This document shows positions 30,337-39,845 of a DNA stretch of 44,422 bases, one piece after another (the first letter of the stretch is position 1; each line of letters starts with the position of its first letter). A program made the position numbers and the translations under genes. The notes beneath the pieces were generated by a model that saw only the letters and a list, made by a program, of their open reading frames with translations, searched no databases and was not told the origin of the DNA. Origin of the DNA: Chara braunii (Eukaryota > Streptophyta > Charophyceae > Charales > Characeae); assembly GCA_003427395.1 (NCBI GenBank), contig BFEA01000011.1, positions 5,979,944-6,024,365 on the forward strand. The letters run 5' to 3'.

Positions 30337-30615
30337 AACCCAAATGTCGGAACGTCCGGGGCCCCTTGTAGATGCATTCGACATTCAAGCAGAACGTGGA
30401 CAGGAAAAAAAAAAAAAAAAAAGTTATAAAGAAAGATAAATGTGTATTTAACGTGATATAAAAATTATAAAAAACAAATAAAAAACTAATAATACTATGC
30501 CCCAAAATAAAGTGACAACATAAAGTGAATAGAATAAATAAAAAGTAGTGAATGAGCGAGCATGTTTTGACACTACTTTTCTTTTTTTTGCCTAAGCAAA
30601 ATGCCTTCTAAAGTT
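30337..30615 (-). mobile_element. TACAGGGT TIR element, unit 7 (inverted, internally deleted)
   Basis: It contains the reversed CCGGGGCCCCTTGTAGATGC end, an A-run, and one core at about 30,548-30,580. The middle is missing. Confidence 0.6.
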
Positions 30616-30756
30616 TTAGGCAAATACCCCGGCATGCACGGATTGTTGCACGGCCGCACGGTCGTGCAGGTCCCCTGTATGGACCCCGTGCGGCCCTAGC
30701 ACGGTGTGTTTGGGGGGCAGTTCTAGGGACGGCGGGCCCAATTCCAGAACCTTGCA

Positions 30757-30893
30757 AATTTTTTAAGGCCCCCCATACGTCGAAAGTTTTTTTCGGCTCC
30801 AGGGGGGGCCTTAAAAAATTCGATCTTCGACTCGAGATTTCAACTGTAGATCTTCGAAGATCTACGGTGGGGATTCGTGGAGGACGTCCCCAC
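30757..30893. repeat. cluster of three inverted repeats
   Basis: (1) An 18-bp perfect inverted repeat, AATTTTTTAAGGCCCCCC (30,757-30,774) with its complement at 30,803-30,820. (2) A 20-bp perfect palindrome, GTAGATCTTCGAAGATCTAC (30,846-30,865). (3) GTGGGGA and TCCCCAC at 30,867-30,893. No coding frame. Confidence 0.85.
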
Positions 30894-30939
30894 GACCCGC
30901 GCGTTTTCGAAATGGAGTTCGAAATTTTAAACTACGAGG

Positions 30940-31640
30940 GCCTAAGGACGGGGGTCCCGTGTGTTGCCATTCCGCCCGCCATTTCGTCGTCGTCGCCGTC
31001 GTTGGTCAGGTCGCGCCATTGCCATTCCGAACAACGAAGGTAAGTGGTCTTCTTCTTCTTCTTCTTCGTTGAACTTCTCCACCCGCTGCTCCTCATCCTC
31101 CATCTTCTTCTTCTTCGTTCAACTTCTCCGTGTGATCGTCGTCCTCCACTTCTCTCCCGCCACTTCGTTTCTTCTCTTCCGCCATCGTCCACCTCCCTCC
31201 CGCCACGTCGTTCCTGCTCCTATGCCATCTCCCGCCACCTCTCACTACCCCTCGTGATACCTCCCACTAACCCTCCCACTATCTCCCACGTCCCTCCCAC
31301 CATCTTCCGCCTCCTTCCCACCAATCCTCTGCCTCCTTCCCGCCACCGCCTACCTCCCCTCTCACCATCTCCGATTTCCCTCCCGCCATTTCTCAGGTCC
31401 CTCTCGTTCGCCATCTCCCACTTAACTCCCGCCATCTCTTACCTCAATCCAGCCATCTTCCACCTCCCCGCATGCAACCTCCTACCTTCCTTTCGCCACC
31501 TCCAACCCTGCCGCCCGCCATCTCCGACCCTCCTCTCTCCATCTTCCACCTCCCTCTTACCATCCCTCACCTCCCCGCAAGTATGGAAAAGGCTGATTCG
31601 GGCACATCTCTGCATGCGCAATAGCCCCCCATCACCTTTT
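30940..31640. repeat. pyrimidine-rich degenerate minisatellite (CTCCCGCCATCTCCCACCTC-like)
   Basis: (CTT)n tracts at about 31,048-31,068 and 31,101-31,114 lead into a ~20-bp unit, CTCCCGCCATCTCCCACCTC, repeated with many substitutions to about 31,570. GAACAACGAAG|GTAAGTGG at about 31,040 looks like a splice donor but no convincing exon precedes it. Pro/Leu/Ser frames here reflect composition. Confidence 0.75.
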
Positions 31641-31744
31641 TTTTTTTTCCATAAACAATAGTTCCCACGGGTGCACGGTCGTGCCCGCCCGGCCAGACGG
31701 CTTAGGAGGCCTAACTTATATCATAAAAAACTCAAAAAAAAAAA

Positions 31745-31956
31745 CACAATAATATTTCGACCTCGAAACAACTTTTGAAGGTGACCGAACCCCGTCGGGG
31801 TCATAGCCCGAATGGGACGTGGAATGCCCGAACGTTCTGGGGTCAGCCAGCGGGTCGCCAAACGTTCGGCCTGGTAACACTATATTTGTATATATATCGT
31901 CAAACAAAAGTGCCCGGTAAACCGTAGGCTGTGACAAACTGTTTCGTTGGAGTTTC
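31745..31956. mobile_element. inverted fragment of the TACAGGGT element plus a shortened ~95-bp element
   Basis: Minus-strand homology to the element's left end runs to CGGCCTGGTAACAC at about 31,880. The 95-bp element at 31,898-31,956 has lost its central GAGAGAG...CGAGGGG part, and (TA)n follows. Confidence 0.6.
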
Positions 31957-31970
31957 AATATATATATATA

Positions 31971-32547
31971 TATAGGGTCACCAGCCCGTATGTACGAATG
32001 TCCTCGGACCGACCTCCATACTTACGTGCGTTCGGCCCCCGCCAAAACTTATTTCGGGGCCTAAAAATAAGGTTTTTTTTTGAATATGTTTTTGTGAGTT
32101 CTCTATGATGTGAGGTACATGCCTACTAAATTTGAAGTCATTTTGCTTAGCCAAACAAAAATTAAAAATAACCAAAGATGGTGGTGTCAAAACGTGACTA
32201 TTTTGTTTTTTTTTTACTTTTTACTTCTTGTTTTCACTTTATTGCGGAGTCTAAATAATTTTATTATATTTTGATTTTTTTTTAGTGCATTTTTTATTAT
32301 GTGAAGTACACATCTGAGAATTTTCAGGGCATTTGGTTGTGCCAAAAAACAAATAAAATCGCCAAAGACGGGGGCGTCGAAAACATTTTCGCTCACTCAC
32401 TAATTTTAATTCTCTTTTTATTTTTCTATATTTTTATTATTAGTTTTATTTTATTTTTTTAATTGTTATTTCAAATTTGGTAAGGAATTTGGATGTAACG
32501 CTGAGGCAAATGTTGTTTATCTTATTTGTCTTCATAACATATTTTGT

Positions 32548-32599
<52 letters not shown>

Positions 32600-32765
32600 T
32601 CAAATAGAACTGCCCGGTAAACCGTAGGCAGAGAGGGAGAAGAGGACAACAAACGAGGGGCTGTGACAAACTGTTTCNNNNNNNNNNNNNNNNNNNNGAA
32701 GAGGACAACAAACGAGGGGCTGTGACAAACTGTTTCGTCGGAGTTTCACCGACTCATCAAGAGGC

Positions 32766-32840
<75 letters not shown>

Positions 32841-32929
32841 TCCGTGTTCGGTTCGAACGACCGAACGCATCCCCAAGGGGTTCCGTACGTTCGGGCGTTC
32901 GAACGGTCCTGAACGTCGATTACCCTGTA
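31971..32929 (+). mobile_element. TACAGGGT TIR element, unit 8, interrupted by (TA)n and ~95-bp elements
   Basis: The left end (TATAGGGTCACCAGCCCGTA) to about 32,550 and the right end (32,837-32,929, GATTACCCTGTA) belong to one unit. Between them lie (TA)n, two partial ~95-bp elements around an N gap, and another long (TA)n (32,769-32,836). Cores are at 32,168 and 32,356. Confidence 0.7.
32678..32697. other. 20-base assembly gap (N)
   Basis: Twenty N. The 39 bases ending at 32,677 are repeated exactly at 32,698-32,736, so the gap may be an unmerged overlap. Confidence 0.98.
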
Positions 32930-32989
32930 TATATATACATATATATATATGTATATTATTACAGTATATATGTATATATATATATATAT

Positions 32990-33393
32990 TAAAAATCTAG
33001 AGATGTGTACTTCACATAATAACAGACTCGTTAAAATTTTTTCAAAAAGTAATAAAATTGTTTTGGTCCCACAATAAAGTTAAAACAAAAAGTAAAAAGT
33101 GAAAAAAAACGAAATAGTGAGTTGGCGAGCATGTTTTGATACCGCCATCTTTAGCGATTTTTAATTTTTCTTTGGCTTAGCAAAGTGACTTCAAATTTTA
33201 TAGGCATGTACCTAACATCATAGAGAACTCACAAAACGAACTTCATAAAATAAAACTTATTTTTAGGCCCCGAAATAATTTTTGGCGGGGGCCGAACGCC
33301 TTCGGGTTCGGACCCCGAACGAGACCTAGAACGCACGTATGTACAAAGGTCGGCCTAAGGACCTCTATACGTACGGGCTAGTGACCTTGTATA
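32990..33393 (-). mobile_element. TACAGGGT TIR element, unit 9 (inverted, 5' half)
   Basis: It has one core at about 33,119-33,165 (minus) and a second, disrupted half-repeat near 33,000-33,060. The degenerate subterminal hairpin is at about 33,325-33,375, and the terminus is GTGACCTTGTATA. Confidence 0.7.
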
Positions 33394-33477
33394 CTACCAT
33401 ATATATACTATATATATATATACTATATATATATACTATATATACTATATATACTATATATATATATGGGGTAACTT

Positions 33478-33661
33478 TAGTAGAGTCACAAAACGAGTTA
33501 TAACTGCAGTATGGGGCAAGATACAGTTGGCAATTGCACTTCGGGAACCCTACCTGGGCAGAAAGGTGCATCATATACGTTGCTTGAATTGCAATTCGAA
33601 ACTGTATCTTGGCCCATAGTGGAGTTATAACTCGTTTTTGTGACTCGCTCATAGTTTTCCC
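33478..33661. mobile_element. ~184-bp foldback MITE, copy 1
   Basis: Nearly the whole element is two inverted arms of about 75-80 bp: GAGTCACAAAACGAGTTATA, ACTGCAGTATGGGGCAAGAT, ACAGTT on the left, inverted on the right. It is flanked by TA-rich sequence. The same family lies at 34,101 in the opposite orientation. Confidence 0.85.
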
Positions 33662-33753
33662 TTATATATTGTCACAAAACTATTGACGAAGAGCATAGGC
33701 ACGTGAAGTAGAAGAAGAAATAAGATGAGCGAAGAAGAGAAAAATGAAAGGAT

Positions 33754-33885
33754 AGACAGGCAAAGAGACGTACACAGACAGGCAAAGAGACGTACATAGA
33801 CAGGCAAAGGGACGTACACAGACAGGCAAAGAGACGTACACAGACAGGCAAAGAGACATACACAGACAGGCAAAGAGACAAACAA
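33754..33885. repeat. 22-bp minisatellite, ~6 copies
   Basis: The unit is AGACAGGCAAAGAGACGTAC plus AC. Copies differ by single bases, and the units sit directly end to end with no spacers. Confidence 0.92.
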
Positions 33886-34100
33886 ACCAGAATGACACAA
33901 ACCAGTGTCCTCTTATTCTTTGTTTGACTATATTATTATTTCTCAGTGTTATACAAAAAAATATTACACTGAATGAGCGATAAAAATAAAAAACAAAGAC
34001 ACATTAAAATCATTCAGTTTCTCAGTCTTCTCAACTCCGCCTCCACCGTGCCTCTAATGTACAAGGCTCGCCACGTTGATGAAGTTGATCGTGAAACAGA

Positions 34101-34295
34101 GGGGAAACAACGCAGGAGTCACAAAAACGAGTTATAATCGCACTGTGGGCCAACATACAGTTTCGAAGTGCAGTTTGAGCAATGTCTACAACCCAGCTTT
34201 CTGGCCAGGTAGGATGCTCGAAGTGCAATTGCAAACTGTATATTGCCCCATAGTGCAATTATAACTTTGTTTTGTGACTCTACTGAAGTTACCCC
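34101..34295. mobile_element. ~195-bp foldback MITE, copy 2
   Basis: Same family as 33,478-33,661, inverted. Arms pair GAGTCACAAAAACGAGTTAT on the left with TTTGTGACTCTACTGAAGTT on the right. The unpaired centre (TTTCTGGCCAGGTAGGATGC) also matches copy 1. Confidence 0.85.
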
Positions 34296-34519
34296 TACAT
34301 ACATATATACTAGCTATGCGACTGTGGTGTGGACGGATACATAAGCTGAGATAGACTTAAAAAAACAAAGGACTCAAAGGGTAATAAAAAATATCCTAAA
34401 ACTGACTCCGAAAAAGAAAAGGAGAAAAGGGGAGGAGAGACAGACGGATACGTTGCGGACGGTGTTGGCGATGCCAAATTGACAACGATAAAAAAAAAAA
34501 ACAAATCGACGATAAAAAA

Positions 34520-34660
34520 ATACATGGGTGTGGTCGTTTGGGTGGGGTGGTGGGGTGGTGAGGTGGTGGGATGGTGGGTGGACGGGCGGGCGGGCGGGCG
34601 TGGTTGTGGGTGGGTGGGTGTGTGTGTGGGGGCAGGCGTGCATGGGTGCAGGTCGACGGG
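34520..34660 (+). repeat. G-rich tract with quadruplex potential
   Basis: Repeated GGTGGG, (GGGC)n and GTGGGTGGGTGTGTGTGTGG. Many runs of three or more G at short spacing. No gene. Confidence 0.8.
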
Positions 34661-34684
34661 CAACCCTTTATGACAGGAAAACCA

Positions 34685-35000
34685 ACCTCACCTACCCGCG
34701 ATCAACAAAATGAAAACAAAAACAAAAATAAAAAACAACACTCACAAAAACGACGAAAAAGAAAAGAGAACGGGGGGCTCGACACAACACGCAAAAACAA
34801 AAAAGAGAGAAGGGGGAACGAGGGTACAAAAAGACAGCCACCAGGGGAAACAAAAAAAAATGACGCGCAAAAACAGGGGAAAAAAAAAGGGAACACAAAG
34901 CGACGTACAGAAACGTACCAAAAAAAAAATAAAAAGAACGTCGGCCATACAAATCGACACGCAAAAACAAAAAAAAAAGAAGAAAAAAAAAACAAAGGGA
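34685..35000 (+). repeat. A-rich low-complexity region
   Basis: Dominated by AAAACAAAAA and GAAAAAAAA segments with ACG interruptions. The Lys/Thr-rich frames are compositional. 35,001-35,258 is GC-richer with no recognised gene. Confidence 0.85.
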
Positions 35001-35243
35001 CCCAAGCATACCGGAGGACTCTCCTCCGAGATGCTCTTCCGCATCGATGCCCACCGTGTGCCCCGCCCCCGGGGTGCGCTCTCTCGTTTAATGGCGCGTT
35101 GTGAACATTTCGGTACGTGCGCCCCTCTGCACTCTCCCCCGCCCTCGATTGCCTTCATCCACCGCGCCTCACCAGAATTTCAACCCGGCTCAGGCGCGCA
35201 GCGCGTCACGGACCTCCCCACGTGGCCAATGATACTTAAGGGA

Positions 35244-35254
<11 letters not shown>

Positions 35255-35307
<53 letters not shown>

Positions 35308-35404
35308 TATATCGTCACAAACGGAGCTGCCCGGTAAACCGTAGGCAGAGAGAGAGAAGAGGACAACAAACGAGGGGCTGTGACAAACTGTTTCGTCGGA
35401 GTTT
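35255..35404. repeat. (TA)n array plus complete ~95-bp element
   Basis: (TA)n to about 35,302, then the element at 35,313-35,404 (CGTCACAAACGGAGCTGCCC to TTTCGTCGGAGTTT). It is the only copy outside the TIR mosaic. Confidence 0.85.
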
Positions 35405-35562
35405 GCCCAGATTGTTGTGTTTTTAATTTGGCAAAAGTTGTTCAGTTTTTTGCACACCATATTTGTTTTCGGATTTTATCATTTTTTGGATTTTTTTTTT
35501 GTTTTTTTTTTTTTGTTTTTTTTTTTTTTTGTTTTGCTGGGACCTTCCTGGTTCTTGCACAG

Positions 35563-35631
35563 CCGGGCTGCCCAGGAAAACAAGGTGACCCAGGTGGCCC
35601 GATTGGTAGATTGGGTATACCAGGCATATGA
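35563..35631 (+). CDS. possible short exon encoding collagen-like G-X-Y repeats
   Basis: After a poly-T/pyrimidine tract and a TTCTTGCACAG acceptor, the frame reads PGCPGKQGDPGGPIGRLGIP then GI and a stop at 35,629. Four in-phase G-X-Y triplets (GCP GKQ GDP GGP) are visible; the rest is out of phase. It may be a terminal exon, a decayed fragment or coincidence. Confidence 0.2.
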   Translation, partial: PGCPGKQGDPGGPIGRLGIPGI

Positions 35632-36702
35632 CACACCCGTCAGCATTTGACCATTTGATCATCCCGATGTATTGCCTAACCGGTCCCCTATGAGACACCC
35701 TCCTACCCTTACTCATCCGAACTTATAACCAGTGCATCCCTACTCCCAAGGTCCTACCCGAGTATACTCAGGATCCAGCTATTGGTAGGGAGCTGCACCT
35801 GCTGGAAACCAGGCCCAGCGTCCCTTGAGTACATGAATGATATGAATGATATGAATAACCATACAGTTGCACAGAGATGTTCCTCTTCAACCCATTGGGG
35901 AGCCAGATCGCAACATCAGCCTAGCACTATTCCCTCCCTAACTACCAATCCTTATTTACAGGAAATACAGTCTTTTCCACCCATTCACTAGATACACTCT
36001 TTTCAAGCCATTCAAGATGTCTCACATTCATCCGTAAGCAAACCAGGGCCTTGGGACCTTACTCATTCTAGTGACCTTTAACAGAAGAACGGTTAATATA
36101 GGCATCAGGGCTAAGCAGGTTCTCTCCTCCCTCCCCAGCCCGTATTGAAGCACTATCGAACGAGCACGTCGTACTGGGCACTTCGAGCATGCCACTACAA
36201 GCCCCATACGCGAACCCTATTTTTTTCCTGTTAGAGAGATCCTAGCCTCATCATCATCAGATCCCTCTAGTTATTCTTGAGTTCTTGTGGAGGTTATTCA
36301 AACATAGAGCATCTCCGGTTTCCTTCCATCCGCTCCCATACCTCTATCCCCAGCTCGATATCTAGGCATTCTATTAGCACCCCCCAGGGTAGCTTCTCAT
36401 GGTGAAGGGGATATTGCATATTGCCCGTTGTGCTAGTGGTTTAGGGTGCAGGGTTGGGGCCGCCAGTGGGGCCCCGGCTAACGCAAAGACCGAGCATTTT
36501 GCCAGCAGCTGTGCCCTACTTTTCATTGTCCCCAGCCGCCCATCGAGTAGCAGCAGTGTGTAAGGCCAACACTCTCTCACACACCAGACACAACCCACTC
36601 ATGCTCACACTCACACCCGTGCTGGCCAGAAACGCTACCAATCCCGCTCGATCAGAGTTATCGAGCGGACTATCACAGCTGATTGGCACGAGGTGTGCCG
36701 TA
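35632..36702. other. no gene recognised; minus-strand retroposon core at 35,781-35,826
   Basis: At 35,781-35,826 the minus strand reads AAGGGACGCTGGGCCTGGTT then TCCAGCAGGTGCAGCTCCCT and ACCAAT, a clear copy of the GGGACGCTGG family without an A tail. ATGAATGATATGAATGATAT is a short repeat at about 35,832. The remainder is unrecognised. Confidence 0.55.
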
Positions 36703-36773
36703 GGTGGTCATGGGGATCGAACCCTCAATCTCCTGAATGCCACTTGCATGCCTAACCAACTGAGGTAGGCCGC
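36703..36773 (-). mobile_element. tRNA-like sequence (tRNA pseudogene or SINE head)
   Basis: The minus strand carries CCTACCTCAGTTGGTTAGGC (A box and D arm) and GAGGGTTCGATCCCC (perfect B box) at tRNA spacing. The anticodon stem does not pair and the T stem has a mismatch, so it is not a functional tRNA. Confidence 0.5.
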
Positions 36774-37141
36774 GTGGGTATATAGTGTAATTTTGAAGGG
36801 GGCAGGGGGTGTCGTTTCTCTGAATTACATCATCGAGAATAGGGAGAAAACCTTTTTGTAGCATTTTTTCAGTTGTTAATCGGTGTCACGAAGTCGAGTT
36901 TTCTCAACTAAATGGTGAAAGTGGGACGAGGCCCCTGGCAACAACCAGTGATTCCAGTGGAACCTAAAATTGGGCTGTCCTTGGACCGCCACCTGGCGAC
37001 TTGACATTGTCAAAGTAAGAACTTCTTTTTGTTTTCTCCTTTCTAGGGACTCAAAGCTACTAGCCTAGCTCAGTCTGTACACCCAATGAACTACTGAAAT
37101 ACAGGCCCAAGTTCCAATACTGTTACAATCAGATGAACAGA

Positions 37142-37210
37142 ATAGAATAATTCTGAATTACCTGGGTCCAGTCAGTTCAATGATGATAGAATAATTCTGA
37201 ATTACCTGGG
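37142..37210 (+). repeat. 44-bp tandem duplication
   Basis: ATAGAATAATTCTGAATTAC followed by CTGGG is exactly repeated at 37,142 and 37,186. Confidence 0.85.
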
Positions 37211-37222
37211 GATGGCAGCTCA

Positions 37223-37510
37223 CTACCTCCGATACTCTTTTTGCCGACCCTGAATTTCACTGCGATCCAATGGCCCAGGGGTGGCGAAGTGCCAGCTCAG
37301 CGTTTTTGCTTTCTTTTGGCTAGCGCCACCAGCCTTTGTGGTCGGGTAGAGCCCATCCTCCGCCGGCCTCCGAAGAATGCGGAGTAGGCTGCATTTGAGA
37401 CACCCCACATTCATCCGCACTGAGCGGCCAAAGCGCTTGGAAATAACGTGGCAGACGTTTTCACTCAGTTGTGTTTGGCCCATTCCTCGCTGTACGGCCA
37501 CTCTGAGGGC
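37223..37510 (-). CDS. hypothetical minus-strand frame, doubtful exon
   Basis: The frame can be entered at a minus-strand acceptor-like CTCCCACTCCCTCAG (about 37,511) and runs ALRVAVQRGMGQTQLSENVC, HVISKRFGRSVRMNVGCLKC, SLLRILRR, to a stop at 37,223. The amino-acid mixture is plausible, but there is no recognisable domain and no partner exon. Confidence 0.15.
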   Translation of the reverse strand, partial: ALRVAVQRGMGQTQLSENVCHVISKRFGRSVRMNVGCLKCSLLRILRRPAEDGLYPTTKAGGASQKKAKTLSWHFATPGPLDRSEIQGRQKEYRR

Positions 37511-38000
37511 CTGAGGGAGTGGGAGGGGGCATCTCCCTTGTTTCTGCCATCCCATCTGGAAAGCAGAGCCAAGGATTGGGGGAGAAATGAGACAAGCGGA
37601 TGTGAAGTTTCTGTATAGGGAAAGGTTTCCCTACCGGGTAGCCGGCACCAATGGACCTGCCAAAAATTTGTGCTGAAAGGGGGTCCGGTTTTCTCTTTCC
37701 CATAACTGGGGCCTACGATTTGGGTTTGGCGTAAGCTTTCCAGGCGCAAAGCTACTGCCAGGCAGTGGGGTCCACCTCTTAGCATCACAGCCTGAAAGGT
37801 AGCGGTGGTTAAAAAAAAAAAAAAAAAAAACTATGGAGGCTCCTTGTCGTTTTGTGCAATGATAAGGATGCGAATGGTAGATAGAAAGTACATAAATAAC
37901 TATAGAGCTGATAAAGTGCTGGGTCATTCACACCCCAGTCCATCATGAATACTAACAAGCCATGCTTACACTTCCTTTGCTTCACCCATTGTATCATACA

Positions 38001-38154
38001 GGGACGCTGGACCCGATTTCCAGCAGGTGCTGCTCCCCACCAATAGATGGAGGCTCATGGAGCCTCCCCGACGCTGCTAGTCGTGTCTGCTCCTATCAGC
38101 ACCCCTAGCAGACGATTGGGTTGTTTTGGGAAAAAAAAAAAAAAAAAAAAAAAA
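38001..38154 (+). mobile_element. GGGACGCTGG retroposon, best-preserved copy
   Basis: GGGACGCTGGACCCGATTTC then CAGCAGGTGCTGCTCCCC, ATAGATGGAG, a second potential stem (GCTAG...CTAGC) around GTGTCTGCTCCTATCAGCAC, then TTGGGTTGTTTTGGG and 24 A. The 3' A-run and ~130-bp body suit a short retroposon. CAATGGAGGCTCCATGTCCT-like text follows the tails at 37,831 and 38,212. Confidence 0.75.
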
Positions 38155-38361
38155 GGATGCGAGAATAATGAACCTTCTTTTGTATTTTCTCTTGGTAATG
38201 ACTCGAAACAATGGAGGCTCCATGTCCTTCTGTGCAATGATAAGGATGTGGGCAGTGTGACTGTTGAGCTCGAAATAGAGCGCATCACTGAAATGACACA
38301 TCACATGTGTTGCCTGAAAGTTTATCTGGGAGATGCTGATTAGGGTTTCTTTCGTGATCCT

Positions 38362-39080
38362 CAGGGCATATTCACACGGGGACCTAAAGTCACAAAGGCG
38401 AACTCTGTCCTGTCACTTGGAAGTTGAGACTTCCGGTACCCGTGTGGTCACACAGGCGAACTCTGTCCTGTCACTTGGAAGTTGGAACCCATGGTAAGTG
38501 CGCCTACCGTCTTCACCCGAATAGAACGCCCGGTCATTATAGCTGTATTTGGGACAACTTTCGGTCCAGATGCAGCGATAATTACCGGGCATTCTATTCG
38601 GGTGAAGACGGTAGTCACACAGCTCAAGGCCCAAAAGATATATGTGTTTTTGTTTTCTTTCCAACGTTAAAATAACGAGCGGGCCTTCGCTGCAACGTGA
38701 TTCTTTTCAAGTGGATCGTGGGCCCTCCACACGGTCGAGAAAACACTTGTGCAGGACAGGGCGTACAAGTCTTCACGTGCTTGCTGTGAATACGCAAAGT
38801 GCTCCAATGTGACCATTTGCCCCAGATCCCGCCGGTACAGTTGTTAGGCAGGCTGTTTTCTTCGTGCACAAACTTTTGCAATTACCTTCGGGAAAACGAA
38901 AAAATCAAAAAGAGATTTGAGACCAGGTGGTCTCGAACTGGGTCCTCCGGCTGCCTTGCAGGCCGCTGACATTTGGGTCACTATAAAGTACGGAAGTGTC
39001 GCAGGAGGACCCAATGTGACCCAAAAACTGCCTGAATTTTTTCGAGTTTAGGTCATCAGGTCCCCATTTGAGTATGCCCT
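38362..39080. mobile_element. TIR element I (GGGCATAYTCACACGGGGAC ends)
   Basis: The left end is GGGCATATTCACACGGGGAC then CTAAAGTCACAAA. The right end is TTTAGGTCATCAGGTCCCCA then TTTGAGTATGCCC, its inverse with mismatches. Inside are a 59-bp duplication (GGCGAACTCTGTCCTGTCAC at 38,397 and 38,456) and the nested 111-bp MITE. A second right-end-like piece lies at 39,167 after a poly-A run. Confidence 0.6.
38504..38614. mobile_element. 111-bp foldback MITE nested in element I
   Basis: The TIR CTACCGTCTTCACCCGAATA then GAACGCCCGGT is inverted at the right end with a few mismatches. The same terminus occurs alone at 12,918. Confidence 0.85.
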
Positions 39081-39237
39081 TGCCGGGGGAATACGAACTG
39101 GACCGTTGCTCCCCAGAATGGCAGCAGCCAGAACCAAGAGGTTCTGATAAAAAAAAAAAAAAAAAGGTCCCCATTTGAGTATGCCCTCAGTTTTCGTAAC
39201 ATACGCAAGTGCTTTTCATGGAGATCACTGGAAACTA

Positions 39238-39661
39238 CGGGCCTCGCTCCACCAGTCACCAAACTTGGTACTCACCACGGGACTTTTCTCACCAAAAGGA
39301 GATGGTGGCTCCACCATCATGACACTTCCAGAACTCATTGCACGGGTGAGTGCTAGACGAAAAAGCCAGTGCCATCCAGGACTGGTCGGAATGGTGAGGT
39401 ACTCACCGAAAGTGATGGGCGGCCAGGAGGAGGCACCACAACCTCGCGGTTGCAGGTGGGGAAAAGGAGGGGTCGGAATGGTGAGGTACTCACCAAAAGA
39501 GATGGGCGGGCTGGAGGAGGCACCACAACCCCACGGCTGCAGGTGGGGAAAAAGAACGGCGTGGTGAGTACGTGAGTACTCACCACGCCTGGCTGACGAC
39601 AGGGAAAGGCCTTCATCTGACAATCGCACTGTGGAGTGGTGAGTCGTGGAGCGAGGGCCTA
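39238..39661. mobile_element. TIR element III (GGGCCTCGCTCC ends)
   Basis: The left end is CGGGCCTCGCTCCACCAGTC then ACCA; the right end is GGTGAGTCGTGGAGCGAGGG then CC. It contains an 87-bp tandem duplication (39,384 and 39,471) and a perfect 14-bp stem with a 4-base loop at 39,558-39,589 (GGCGTGGTGAGTAC). It belongs with the small elements at 7612 and 41,730. Confidence 0.6.
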
Positions 39662-39845
39662 CCTAGGCCCAAATGCAGATCAGAGAGGCAAAACACGAGG
39701 ACCAAATGCAGTTAGTGGGTGAATACTTTTACAGGTCATCAACCCCGCCTGTTCTTTGCAAAGTCGGCAGGGGGTGGATTAGAGAGGATGGCGAGTGAAG
39801 TGCGGGGGGAGGCTGAAGTCTCCAATCTTCTCATCGCTTATTCAG

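Noticed and set aside
31044-31661. 205-codon Pro/Leu/Ser-rich frame
   Set aside because: It is the translation of a degenerate pyrimidine minisatellite with no non-repeat coding part.
33754-33885. CRISPR-like array
   Set aside because: Units are directly adjacent with no unique spacers, in a eukaryotic sequence. It is a minisatellite.
34571-35426. Lys/Thr-rich and Phe-rich long frames
   Set aside because: They come from A-rich low-complexity DNA and a (TA)n array.
36703-36773. Functional tRNA gene
   Set aside because: Good A and B boxes but a non-pairing anticodon stem and a mismatched T stem.
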